Shown here piece by piece: positions 27,303 through 39,800 of a stretch of DNA of 64,000 nucleotides. A program made the translations under genes and the position numbers. This DNA is from Dendrophyllia cribrosa (lineage: Eukaryota; Cnidaria; Anthozoa; Scleractinia; Dendrophylliidae): NCBI GenBank assembly GCA_024195265.1, contig JAJLRJ010000004.1, positions 35,093,530 to 35,157,529 on the forward strand, written 5' to 3'. The notes under the pieces were generated by a model, which saw only the letters and a list, made by a program, of their open reading frames with translations, was not told the origin of the DNA and did not search any database. Positions within the stretch are counted from its first letter, which is position 1. Each line of letters begins with the position of its first letter.

Positions 27303-28323
27303 TTAACCCATTCACACCTGAGGATTTTTACGTTTTTGAGTGATTTTCTGCATACACACGCCCCATAGGATTTCGTGACTGCATATTTGGAGTTACCATT
27401 GAAAGTGCTGCTGTTCTAAAACACTGAAGGCTCGAGTTTACTGGAAACGTCATTGTGACGATCTCATTTTGCTTGCTTGATTTGCAATAAAGGGTCCAAT
27501 ATGAATTATCTACGATTTTTGGTAAGTTCACAGCCATTTTTCATCTTTAGTAGCTGCCTGGTGAGCATCATTAAGCTTGGAGGTAGTTCAGAGTCCACTT
27601 CTCAATGAAGCGAGTTAGTTGTTGTACTTCGTTTGCGAATTTGGCTCGTTGCTCGTTGAACTGGAAAAAAATGGCCGCCTGGAAACGAAGCAGCTTTGGG
27701 ACTCGACTCTGGATGAATTTCTCGACCTACTGCGGCATATTTTGGAAGTTGCGACCACAGGAGAACACAACAAGCGCGAAATTTCGGCGGTGGGTCGGAG
27801 TGGCTGTGGACTTAGTATAAATATGAAATGTGTGCGGAAAGAAACGAACGCTGTCAAAATTCTTGGCCATTTCCCAGCATGCAGTGCGGTGGTGATATTG
27901 AAAATTGAGGCAAGGTCAGTATGCATTAGAACGAGAGGCTAGAGCTCGGCCCGAGCAACGAATAAGAGCAAAAAAATTCACTGCTAAGCTAGGACTAGGA
28001 CTGAATTTTGCTGTGAATGTTGATTTTTGGGTTTGCCATGATGATTTGAATAAAAAAAACTAAAGGCAAAAACGTGATTTTTGTTGTTTTTCTATGACGT
28101 TAAAAACGGTAATTTTTGTTATTGTCCAAATTCAAACGCTGATATTCTGCAAAAATCGCTGACTTTTTTGTGTTTATTGGGTATCTCAATTTGAAAGACT
28201 TTCTAGTCAATGCTCACAACTGCTAGTTAAGGCAATGTTCGCACGATTGAGAAAGTTACAATTTTTTAAAGCAGTGGAGTCTTGTACGGGCGGTTACGGG
28301 CGGTTCAGGTGTCAATGGGTTAA
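27303..28323. mobile_element. Nested TTAA element E, copy 2
   Basis: Sequence of 1021 bp, TTAA to TTAA, same inverted termini as copy 1. It differs from copy 1 by a single A insertion that I can see. It is offset from copy 1 by 1520-1521 bp. Confidence 0.85.
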
Positions 28324-28823
28324 TCAAAAAATCTATTTTTCTTACAGTTGATACTTTTGGCTCTTAAACCAGTCAAACAAAAAACCCTTAAGACTAGGAA
28401 CATGTCATCACTATTTAATTTGAAAACAGGCATATGCATCAAGATCTGGGGGGGAGGGTACTAGTTGCTGGCACATATTTTGTGCAAAGGTGAAAGTTGC
28501 ATGAAAGTCAACTTCAAGGGGTGGTGATTTTCAAAACTAGACATAAGAGGTGGAGTTAGAACAGCTGGTGACAGTCAGTAGTCGAGGGTCAGTTCATCTT
28601 GGGTGATCAAGTTTGATACTATTGCCTATCACGTGACCTGGCCAACCCCAAACCTGGGACCTAACCCTAAGTTAGGCCTGGCCCTGAGCCAAGTTACACC
28701 TCACCCTAGAAATTGTTCTAACCCTAGAATCTTAACACTAACCCTAGATTTGAACTATCCCTAACCCTAACTTTCGCCGGGGGGTGTCAAAAGCCCTGGT
28801 CACGTGACCTTTATTTTTCTTCA
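28324..28823. repeat. 500-bp spacer S, copy 2
   Basis: Repeats 26803-27302 without a difference I could detect by eye, including the CCCTAA-rich stretch. It lies between element copies 2 and 3. Confidence 0.8.
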
Positions 28824-29844
28824 TTAACCCATTCACACCTGAGGATTTTTACGTTTTTGAGTGATTTTCTGCATACACACGCCCCATAGGATTTCGTGAC
28901 TGCATATTTGGAGTTACCATTGAAAGTGCTGCTGTTCTAAAACACTGAAGGCTCGAGTTTACTGGAAACGTCATTGTGACGATCTCATTTTGCTTGCTTG
29001 ATTTGCAATAAAGGGTCCAATATGAATTATCTACGATTTTTGGTAAGTTCACAGCCATTTTTCATCTTTAGTAGCTGCCTGGTGAGCATCATTAAGCTTG
29101 GAGGTAGTTCAGAGTCCACTTCTCAATGAAGCGAGTTAGTTGTTGTACTTCGTTTGCGAATTTGGCTCGTTGCTCGTTGAACTGGAAAAAAATGGCCGCC
29201 TGGAAACGAAGCAGCTTTGGGACTCGACTCTGGATGAATTTCTCGACCTACTGCGGCATATTTTGGAAGTTGCGACCACAGGAGAACACAACAAGCGCGA
29301 AATTTCGGCGGTGGGTCGGAGTGGCTGTGGACTTAGTATAAATATGAAATGTGTGCGGAAAGAAACGAACGCTGTCAAAATTCTTGGCCATTTCCCAGCA
29401 TGCAGTGCGGTGGTGATATTGAAAATTGAGGCAAGGTCAGTATGCATTAGAACGAGAGGCTAGAGCTCGGCCCGAGCAACGAATAAGAGCAAAAAAATTC
29501 ACTGCTAAGCTAGGACTAGGACTGAATTTTGCTGTGAATGTTGATTTTTGGGTTTGCCATGATGATTTGAATAAAAAAAACTAAAGGCAAAAACGTGATT
29601 TTTGTTGTTTTTCTATGACGTTAAAAACGGTAATTTTTGTTATTGTCCAAATTCAAACGTTGATATTCTGCAAAAATCGCTGACTTTTTTGTGTTTATTG
29701 GGTATCTCAATTTGAAAGACTTTCTAGTCAATGCTCACAACTGCTAGTTAAGGCAATGTTCGCACGATTGAGAAAGTTACAATTTTTTAAAGCAGTGGAG
29801 TCTTGTACGGGCGGTTACGGGCGGTTCAGGTGTCAATGGGTTAA
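28824..29844. mobile_element. Nested TTAA element E, copy 3
   Basis: Sequence of 1021 bp, TTAA to TTAA. It differs from copy 2 by C to T in CAAACGTTGAT (near 29659). Its right TTAA joins directly to transposase coding sequence, marking the original insertion site. Confidence 0.85.
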
Positions 29845-31299
29845 GGTATTCCTCAAGGGCTCACCATGCAAATCCTTGCCATTTGGAAGGTCAGTGTGCT
29901 TGTATGTTAATGGACTTTTTTTGTAGCCACACCAGGTCATGTCACACAATGCATGATTGCCAAATGCATGCGGCACAATGCAGTTAAGACTTGCTTTTAA
30001 AGCATCTGGATTTCCTGCATTTTGAGATATAGCGTAGCTGAAACATTTTGTGAAATAGCTAATCACTTTTTGACTCAATGCAGAACAGTTTGGATAAAGT
30101 TTTGATGCTTGGATGCGATCCTTGAGATTGTATAAACGACTTGTTAGAGATCTTTTAGTATGAACAGTATCGGACCACTTTTGGACATCATATGGCACTT
30201 TAGAATGTATATCTGCCAGAGTTGTACTGTCATCATCTCCAACATAAGTAGAAAATTTAACACCTGCTTCAGGAGCACTCCTCCAAAGTTCGCAAGCTAC
30301 ATCTCTCTCCATTGACTTAGAAGAACCTGCATGATTCTTTCTGCAGTCATGATTCTTAGCTACTTTTCCTGACCTTTTACTTGAGTCACAAACCCTGCAG
30401 GACTTGCATCTGGTTGCATAGGATAGAACTTTGCCTGTGACAAGCCCCATTGCTGTACCATGACCTGTAAGAGAGTTGTGACCCTTGCCCCTTTTCTGCC
30501 ACCCCATGTCGTACGAAACTGCTATTCCAACTAGATCATCCTTTTCTCCCTGATTTGGATATTTTTTTTCTTCATTTTTCTTTTCCTTTTCCAAAATGTG
30601 ATTACAACTCTTCTTTGCAATGTTTTCCACAGCCTTCCCGATTTCCCTTTCCCGTCTTTTGAAAAGTACATTACTTATTGGAGGAACATTTAATGTAGTG
30701 AGCAGATTGTTCAATTGTGTTTCTCCAATTCCAATATGAAGGGATCCAAGAACTGCTCTGGTATTTACATCACTGGCTAAGGGCCCTCGGCTTCCAGCTC
30801 TGTGTTAACCAGATGTATTTACTTTGTTGAGATTTCCACAATGAGTGCACTTTACAGTGAGTAAAGTACTAAATCCACTCCTTCCTTCACCAACAGTGTT
30901 CGCTATTGACAGGGGGCCTGAAAATCACATGATTGATGTTTGTGTAACCAACTGATTTTGACTAGGGGTGGGTAACATTATTATTGAAGGAGAAATAATT
31001 TGTTTGTCAGAGCTGTAGTCTGAACATTACTTGAAAATATTTCTTTTTTTGTTATTGTTATGGTTTAATTTTATCCTTGGCTGAAAATTTATTTTCCTTT
31101 GTTTTTGGGTATGGTAATGAGTGGTAAATAAAGGAAAATAAAATTTGGACCAAGGATAAAATTCAAACACAACATTTTAAGACAGCTTTGATGTTGCATT
31201 GTTCTGACTCTGAGACATGTTGTCACAACATTGTAAAGAATATACCATATTTCTTCTATTAAGGCCCCCTGGAGACTAATTAGTTTTCGATTTTACAAG

Positions 31300-31319
31300 G
31301 GGGGGGGGGGGGGGGGGGG
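31300..31319. repeat. Poly(G) tract
   Basis: About 20 consecutive G in the intron between exons 2 and 3 of the transposase gene. Confidence 0.75.
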
Positions 31320-32774
31320 TATTAGAAAGGGACTTAATAGAGGAAGGAAGTAGATGTTGTCTGAACTAACAATGTTTAATTACTGCAGTAGGAAATAGAC
31401 GTTTTCTCATTTTCTCTGTCACCTCACAGGAAGATGGACTAAATAGAGGGAGTGGGCTTATTAAAATTTTTATTTCCAAAAGGGATGCGAGATAGGGTCT
31501 AATTAGAGCAAATATGGTATAGTGTACAAACACCTGCTTCAAGCATGTTGCAATGTTCAAAATTAGATCAAGGAAATTAGAGTTGGTAAAGTTTTTACAC
31601 TTTTATCCTAGATAGCATGATCATGGCCTTGAACAACCGTGCCATGGTGTGTACCCTGTTGTAAAATGAAAATGTGAAATAAATATTGTGAAACTGCAGA
31701 ATAATAATAAAAAAATGTAGTCAAGTATTTTCACAGATTAAAATTATAACTTATAAAATTAAATAAAGATACCACATTAATTTTAAAATGTTACGACTGT
31801 TGACTTTTTTGTTTGTTTTTGTTTTTATTGTAAATTAAATTATTATTTTATTATTATTATGCGATTCTCTCCAGTTCTCTGACATTTATTATTATTATTA
31901 TTATTATTATTAGTTTTTAAGTGAAATTAATTGTGAAAAAATCTTTAAAAGATTTTCTAAGTTTGACTTACCTGCGTGGCAGTGCGAGCAAGACTTAAGT
32001 TCATTTCTCAACACATCCAGGTTTATGAGTCTTGTTCCTAATTTTTCTTCTTCAGTTTGCTAAAAAAAGTAATTGTTTGTTCGAGTATTCACCGGCGTCG
32101 TATTGTATATAAAAATGCGAGGTAATTTGCAACAATTTTCCTTGATAAAAAAACTCACCTGTCTTGATCTAGTCATTCTTTTTTCAACTGGTTCATAATC
32201 CTTGTCCTCTCCGTTGTGTTCGTTTCCCATGGGTCTTTTTAAATTATCTTTAGATTCCGCCAGTTTTTTGACGGCGCTCAGATGACCTTTCGACACAAAG
32301 CGCCCTTTGCAGCGCTCAAGTGTGTGATCAGCAGAGTTTTCCTTTTCGCTGTCGTCGTTAGCAGCATAAGCGGTAGAAGAAGAGTAACATAAATAACCAA
32401 CGGTAAGACTGGCCAGATAAAAAGAACGAAGAAAACCAGAAGATATTTTTTTCCCCTGCTGTCTTCTAGATTGGCCGGCGCGATCGATCGCAACATGAAC
32501 ATCACATATTTCTTCGTTTAATTTCCAGCACAGCGGTTTAAACACATGTTTTTCTTTCGAAATTGCCAGACGAACGGATGTTGTCGGAGTAAAAAATAAC
32601 TGATAACGTAGAAAACTCACTAAACTCGGCTGAAACAAACTTTTACGAAGAAGGCCTTGCGCCGCCATGTTTGTTTTGATTTTCTCAAACTTTAAATCTC
32701 GCGCGACCTCACGCTGAAGTGCGCGCTAGCTCCCAGTCTTCTCACGGAAATATTACTGTTTTGAGCCACCTTAA

Positions 32775-33886
32775 AGCCAAGCACGCGCACAACTTAAGGA
32801 AAATTGCGCGCGCGCACCTTCATCCAACTGAATGGAAGCAATATAGAAATAAAATAGGGGCGCTAGGATGATATAAAGGATCTAAAATAACAAAGGATAC
32901 GGCGGTGTCTCTCAATTCTGGATTACTAGTCTAATTTCCCGTGGTGTAGTGCCATACTTCTCAATGATAGCACCGTGGCGTTTGTAGAATTAAGTAAACG
33001 ATTTACGAAGTAGCGTAGATTTGAACCCTTGGTGAAGGAGACGTGATGAAAGTCGGCGAAGTCTATGTATAAAATCCAACCTCGATGTGCAAATTCTAGC
33101 ATATCTCACCAATTGAGATATACAAACACGATAGGTCGGATTGGCGGGAATGTTGCTGTCCATATGAGGAAAATTGACAATCCGAAATGAGAAGTCATCC
33201 CTCTTGCCGCAGACGCTGAGATGGAAAGGTGTGTTGATGTCACCATTCTTGATTCTGTTGATTCTCGTGTCCAGATAACACACTTCATTTGATGTTAAGG
33301 TAGTGTCCTTTAGTTCCAGGACTTTCAGGTCCGACGGGTGAATGTCGCTGATGTATAAATTTCCAAAATTCTCATAGTTAACGCTCAAGGTAGACAATTA
33401 AGGTAGACAATTGCCTTACAATTACAGGAAATTTTTGTAACATGAAATTTTTGCTTTTTTCGCTATTTTAAACAAATCTCGAAAATATTATTTCGCGAAA
33501 AAAAGAAATGTTTAACAAATTCTTCAAATTCGCGAAAATTTGGTGTCGCGAAATATCGCTCCTTCAAAAAATTTCCCGTAAAAGCAGTCCCGGCCCTAGC
33601 AGTCTATGAATATTCCATAAAACAATTCAACAGAAAAGAAAAAATTAACGTAACAATGGATACAAAGAACGAGGTATTGTTGTATCTCATTTCATTACTG
33701 ATATATCGAGAAGTTACCGCAATCCCCCACCAGTACAGAAGTACCCCTCACCGACCCCTCACCGCATAATTTTTCGAAAGGGGTGTGTTGGAGGGCGTGA
33801 AATTCAACTCAACCAATCACAAAACACATAACGTGGCTATTACCCACAAATCTTCATGTTTCCAGTGAAGAACAAAGAAATTCAAA
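32775..33886. other. Intergenic, transposon to HGD
   Basis: Contains the LINE relic at 32912-33397 and AT-rich sequence with CGCGAA motifs. The presumed HGD promoter lies in the last 200 bp, where CCAATCA occurs at about 33815. No other gene is seen. Confidence 0.5.
32912..33397 (-). pseudogene. LINE reverse-transcriptase C-terminal relic
   Basis: The frame shows KVLELKDTT, VCYLDTRINRI, FSFRIVNFPHMDSNIPAN and YRVCISQLVRYARIC. I recognise this as the C-terminal part of a non-LTR retrotransposon polyprotein common in invertebrates. After LLRKSFT an in-frame TAA (about 32993) interrupts it. The frame then continues FYKRHGAIIEKYGTTPREI to a natural-looking stop at 32912. The 5' end is missing: nothing recognisable lies upstream of about 33400. 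It is a truncated dead copy between the big transposon and HGD. Confidence 0.75.
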
Positions 33887-36800
33887 ATGGCGGACCTAAA
33901 GGTAGGAAAGAGCGAATAAAGAATTGATTTAGTGATATTTTCATCTTGATTTGAAGTCAGGGGGAAATACTAATGTTGCATTGATTTTGTAAAGTACATG
34001 TCAGGTTTTGGCAACGAGTTTGCCTCCGAAGCCTTACCAGATGCGCTTCCAAAAGGGCAGGTAAGTCTGTAAAAATTAGCTTATTTAAGACTTACGGCTT
34101 GCCCTATATCAATGAAGTAACTTATGTTTAGTTCATTACGGGAAAAAATTATTTCGATATTTCAAAATTGTGTAATGCGGTAAGAGAGACTCGGAAAGTG
34201 AATATAAAATAAAAGTCGTTAAAACAAATATCGAATTCGCTTTCGAAAAACATTGTAATTAAGGGTCTCGTCTTGTAGCGAGAAGGGTTTGCAATGATCG
34301 AGGCAAACATCCCAAATTAGGCCAGGGGGTCAATCCTGAGGTGTACGATCAGCTTCGGGTCTTTAAGGTGAATATGTGGAGAACGATTCTTTTTCAAGGA
34401 AACAATAGTAGAAAACAGGACTGATATATATGTTGTGGTTTAAATTTTTCTTTGGTTTAAAAATTTTCAAACCAGTTTGATTTTGATTTTCCTTTGTCTC
34501 AGATTCATTATCATAATGTGACACAAAAGAAAACAAAAATTGAACTGGTTTAAAAAATTTTAAACCAAAGAAAAATTTGAACCACAACATATACGTCACT
34601 GACCTTGGTCTTCAGATCAAAATTAATTATAAGTTAATATTAAGCTTAATTAAAGCCTGATGACGATGATGACGATGATGATGATAGAGATGATGAAAGC
34701 ATTTATTTAAATACAATAAAATTACAGCAAAGCTGATGTGGTCGTGTGTAGAAATTACAATTCAAAATAAAACTGCTGCATAAAACAAAATTACTGTACA
34801 ATAACCTTCAACTGTTTACAACATATATATACATGTATATGTTGTAGACTATTTCTATAAATTAATTAAGCGTCTAGCTAATATACATTCTCATCTATCA
34901 ATTTAAGTTATACTTAAAACTTTAAAACAGTAGTAACAATATCATAAAAATTAACATCACATTTATAATTACTTTAATCTCTTAACAGCATACTTAAAGC
35001 TTAAAGTGCACCTAAACCCCAATTTTTTTTCTTTTAATCAACTCAATGTACGTTGAAAAGTCGAATAGTGAAATATTTCTTGTTTTTAACGTCACATTAG
35101 TGAGTTATAGAGATTTGAATTTACAATTAGATAACTTCAAATCAAGACTTGTTTATTATACAACTACTTGTTTCCACCTCCAAGTGATATTTTTTTACAA
35201 ATCAATTGACTATAAACAGTTTTTTTAGTATTTCTTAAATTGATTATCCTTAAGCTGTGAACTGCATATTGTAAATTGAAGTAGAAATAATGGTAAAGTC
35301 TTGATTTGACGTCTTCTAATCAGCATTTTGTAAATTCAAATCTTTATAACTCACTAATGCGACGTTAAAAACAAAATATTTCACTATTCGACTTTTCAAC
35401 GTACATTGAGTTGATTAAGGTTACTGTAAACCTTTATTGGTCCCATTTTGCACAATTTTATTTTTTTTTAATTTCTGTAAAGATATAACATTAATCTAGA
35501 AAATATTGAAAAAAGTTTTGCAAAATCATTAAAGACCCAGTATTGTCCATTATGCATTGCGTGCTGTGAGCATCAGCGTCCATTTTCTTGATGTTGAAAA
35601 ATCCGGTAGGTCTTATAGCTCTTTGTAATCCGTTTGCATCGGCCATGTTTGTCGTTAAACATTTATTCGAGTACCTTATTTTTCAGGCAACACTTAAGAA
35701 CGTAATTTAATATAAAACATTTGAACAGAACAGAAGCACGAGACGGTATAATTCCTTTTCACTCAATTGAATGTTTGCAACGAGAAAAGCAAAACCCCGG
35801 AAAACAATAGAAACCTCGCTCCTGTGCAAACCAAACCAATAACAGAGGCGCGTGAAGCATAATGGACAATACTGGGTCTTTAAAAGAACTCGAGATATTC
35901 TTAAAAAAGAGTTTCAAGAGAATAGTTGATAAGTAGCTATAGGTGTGATAATCCGATAATCTCTTTCCGGAGTGCAGCACCTTCTTGTACTTATCCCGCT
36001 AAACTTTATCCGCGGGATCTTGCATTACATGTTATGCATATTTTGTTTACATCGCAATGCGGAGCGCATTTTGCATTGTCATAGCGTATTCTTTTATAGC
36101 ATCATAGCGTATTCTTCCCAGCCATTTTTCATGTTTCACACGGTTGTCTATGCTTGTTCCAATTCCTGAAGATTTACAATTTGAGTAGTAAAGCCAAAGT
36201 GGAAATTTTTGATAAGCAGAATTGTAGAGGTCACGAGCGAAGAGAACCGCGGCAAAGAGTAAAAGAATAATAAATGAATGAATAGCTTACTTGCTTGCAT
36301 TTACTGCTGATACCAGCGCGTGTTTTCGGTCAATTTCCGCGGCCACGTTTGTTGTGTTTTCATTTCTTTGAAAACCCTCACTGGCCCTTTTCACTCGTTT
36401 GTTTCCACAACAATTTTGCTGCGTTTTCTGTTACGTTCTTTCCGCTCATTTGGGTTTGCAGTTGCGCAAAACTTTGCCGTTTTTACCATGGTTTTTCCCT
36501 TTGAATAACTTGACTAATCGGCGGTTAATTGAATTCACATACACTGCTGACAGTGTGACGATGCTCTTCAGGGGATTCTATGTTTCATTTCATTGGTTGG
36601 CGGCACGACCACGATGACAGCCGCCTAAATGAGGTGTGAAAACAGTGAAAATCTTTCGAGGCCAAAAACTCGAGGTTTGTTTTTGCGAGAATGGCCTCTG
36701 TTCAAATGAATTAATAGGGTATGTAGATTTGTCAGATTTTCACGAAACTTGGCCAGTATGTTTGCTGGATATTTATGCACCAAAGTGTGTGGGGCATTTA

Positions 36801-39800
36801 CGAAATTCTAAATACTTTTCTCGTGGCGCCCCAAAGTGTGATGCGCAAAGAACAATTTTCTATTGTCCAACTTCAAAGTGGATTTACTCGGGAACCAATG
36901 AAAATATCGAAAAAGCCTCACATGCTTTGTTAGGCCATTAACTCTCGAGTGACACGGACCAGTTTGTTTTTATTTTCCCGCCAACACGGAGACTGGTAAT
37001 TCAGTGAAGCAAACACCCTTGGTTTTGAGTTTAAGGCTCGCGCACGCTTAACCAAAGGAAAAACAGGAAACATAACTGCTATTTTCGGAATCTACAATTT
37101 ATTAGCTTTACAGTGATATATAGTTTTCTGGGGTTTTGTTAAAAATAGCGCGAGTACGAGAGATTTTCGGGAAGGCACCCTCGAAGGTTTACAGTAACCT
37201 TAAAAGAAAAAGAAAATTGGGGGTTAGGTGCAATTTAATAAAGTATCTGTGACTCTGGTGTTGGTATCTTAAGAGTTTCACTGATGCACTAACCTGATTA
37301 TGACTGCCTAGAACACCATACTGGCTGATACTGCATTCCTTTTGCCAATTTTGTTCCAGAACAGTCCCCAGAAGTGTCCTTATGGTTTGTATGCTGAGCA
37401 GTTGTCAGGCAGTGCTTTCACAGCACCAAGGGAATATAACTGTAGAAGGTACAGAGTGCATGGAATTTACAAATTAGTTTAAAAATGTGCTTGCAAACAA
37501 TATCGAAAAATGAAAACAATGTCAGGTATTAATAAAGATATGTGTACATGACCCATGTAATACAGTCTTACTTTTGGTTAGCTTCAATAAATATTTACTC
37601 TATATATGCATGTACACGTGATACATGTACCTTTATTATGTCATCACCATGGAGGGCTGCGGTAACTGACGAAACATCAGCTAGTATTGGATGATTGAAT
37701 CTCCCATGGTTTAATATAACAGAATTTTTCTGAAAAATAGAATTTTACAGTAACTGTCAATGACTAAAATCTTGCAAGGAATGTGGTTTGGAGGAGCATT
37801 GCATGATGACCCAAATAATGGCTGCATTGAAGGCTTATATGTATGTATGACTCCAGTGTGAACAGCTTTGTGATGTTGACACTTAAAACACCACCATCAA
37901 AATTGAGGCATTCATGTGATATCACCAAATGGGATGTTTCTTTGCTGACATAAATAAACCTTTCCTTATGTCTGTGACATTGCAAACTGGGTCCAGATCT
38001 TCAATCTTTTTTTTTTCCTTTACATGTAGCTGGCTTTATCGCATCAGACCATCTGTCATTCACAAGCCTTTTGAGAAGACAACTCAGGGAAATGTAACTC
38101 ACAGCTGGGATGAGTGTGATCCTAACCCTAATCAGGTCTGATATATACTGTAGGGTGCTTACCATTTAGCCAAAAAATCCAGAAATTTCGGTTGAAAGTC
38201 AAATGGATCAGGCAATTCCTGGAAAATCTGTATAGAAATTGGCGTCCTATTTACCCGTTTTGGAATGAAACATTGAAAATTTTCGAAAAATTCAAATTGC
38301 TAAATTGAGTTAATGGCCTGGGTACCAGAATGAGGAAAAGGAATGTTTAAATGGTACCGTAAGTGCAATCTCGTCGGTTGGTTGGTAAATTTGGAAAATC
38401 GCTTACCATTATGTAACGGTCACCACAACTGGTTTTTTCCTACAAATGGTTAAAGCACTATTATACTATAATTATATTACACCATCCATAGCATGCAAAA
38501 ATAAAGATTGCTTAAATTTTAACTTCAGATGCGGTGGAAACCTTTTGATATCCCTGTTGAAGGCAGCAACATTGACTTCACACAAGTATGTTGAAGTTTT
38601 AATAATAAGATTATTATTTTATTACTTCATTTTTTACTTTTAATCAATATTTATTAATAATTTATTCTTGTACTGTATAAAAAATAAAATTCATATTTTA
38701 ATCAAAAATAGAAACAAATCTAATAATTATTGAATGTGTTTTCTTTTTAAGGGTTTACATACAATATGTGGTGCTGGAGATCCTCGTACGCGGCATGGAA
38801 TTGCAATCCATGTATATGGTTGTGACATATCTATGAAGGACAAGTAAGTTATTCAAGTAGAATCCTCTGTATTTTGAACTCTTGCAGGTTACAAAAAAAT
38901 GTTCATGATATGGTAAATTAAAGTTTTGACGTAGTACTGTGTATAAAATTTTATTAACAGTCCATTGAGTCCAAGTTGTTTAGTAAATGCTTTAATTAAT
39001 TTTGTGAATTTCAGACTCTATCTTAGTTTTTTTTTTATACTTTATTAAGGCACATTCCACTACACTAAATACAATTTACATACAATATTTATAGAAAAAA
39101 AAAGAAATACAAAAAATGAAAGCGAAAAAAGAAATATTATATATATATTTAATACAACATACACTGTATATATGTTGTGGTTCAAATTTTTCTTTGGTTT
39201 AAATTTTTTTAAACCAGTTTTATTAATTTTTGTTTTCCTTTGTCTCAGAATATGGTAACAAATCTAAGACAAAAGAAAATAAAAATTAAACTGGTTTAAA
39301 AATTTTTAAACTAAAGAAAAATTTGAACCACAACATATATATATACAGGTGTATACTGACTATCAGTACATGCACTTTGAGATATGTAATGACTGCATAC
39401 ACTTGTGTGAGACATCTTTGTTAGCTATTTGATGGAAGTTTATTTAACATCATCAGATTATCTTTATCATCATTCATTTGCCCATATGGCATTTAACACC
39501 AATATTGCAACCATATACATGTAATATTGTGCTACTCAGATTCATATACAATGTAATTGGCCATTACGTACTACATGTAGTTAACAGACTCTCCAAGTCT
39601 TGTTGTACATGTACTCCTACAGGGCTGTTACACTTCTGATCACTCGCTACTTTCATAGACAAACAAGGCTGACATTGCTGATACATGTACATGTAGAACT
39701 ATTTTTTCCTGGCTACTTAAAAATTGAGTGACAGCCCTGTCACTGCCAGTAACCTTGCTTCTTATGCATGCTTCCTTTCACTTGGTGTGTCTTCTTCCCC

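Larger units (their letters stand above)
24303..32668 (-). pseudogene. Transposase fused to DEDDh exonuclease, disrupted
   Basis: Exon 1 is 32159-32668 (MAAQGLLRKSL start; later ERCKGRFVSKGHL). Exon 2 is 31972-32059 (TRLINLDVLRNELKSC, then CHC). Exon 3 starts at 30917. It runs through KCTHCGN, IGIGETQLNNLL, LFKRREREIG, VSYDMGWQKRG, GHGTAMGLVTGKV, HDCRKNHAGSSKSMERDVA and YVGDDDSTT, the transposase core. The frame enters the nested insertion at 29844 and resumes exactly at 25786, joining through TTA (Leu) into NNLFLEYATD, then ANSQRNES and YYGGSESSDFRIA. Next comes the exonuclease: EICQLSA, Exo II GHNSSTFDTPIL and Exo III HDALEDVVAL. Lesions: in-frame TAA at 30805-30807, the nested insertion, and a frame change near 25225 where the Exo I Asp-x-Glu motif is replaced by YDPTN. 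The presumed role is cut-and-paste transposition; why an exonuclease is attached is unknown. The copy looks dead. Confidence 0.85.
23591..32774 (-). mobile_element. 9.2-kb TTAA-flanked DNA transposon (Kolobok-like or related)
   Basis: TTAA lies at both ends (23591-23594 and 32771-32774). Inside it are matching inverted termini, GGTGGCTCAATACAGT on the left and the complement of GGTGGCTCAAAACAGT on the right. A minus-strand multi-exon transposase/exonuclease gene fills most of the interior. Without the secondary insertion at 25787-29844 the element is about 5.1 kb. TTAA target duplication is known for the Kolobok and piggyBac superfamilies. The transposase resembles the PF20700 domain rather than piggyBac, so Kolobok or a related group is favoured; the superfamily is not settled. 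The right end lies 6 bp short of nothing recognisable but the left TTAA abuts a tRNA-containing inverted repeat at 23189-23590. Confidence 0.8.
35001..37238. mobile_element. TTAA element, outer layer of a three-level nest
   Basis: Lies in HGD intron 2. TTAA is at 35001-35004 and 37235-37238, with inverted termini AGTGCACCTAAACCCC and the complement of ATTGCACCTAACCCCC. Arms carrying matching inverted sequence (35042-35122 against 35322-35412) show the original element was a short foldback of some 450 bp before the inner insertion. A partial second copy starts at 46081 in intron 10. Confidence 0.8.

Noticed and set aside
36636..36941. 101-codon plus-strand frame ([13 protein letters not shown])
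   Set aside because: It lies within the nested TTAA element, has no recognisable domain and gives no reason to call a gene.
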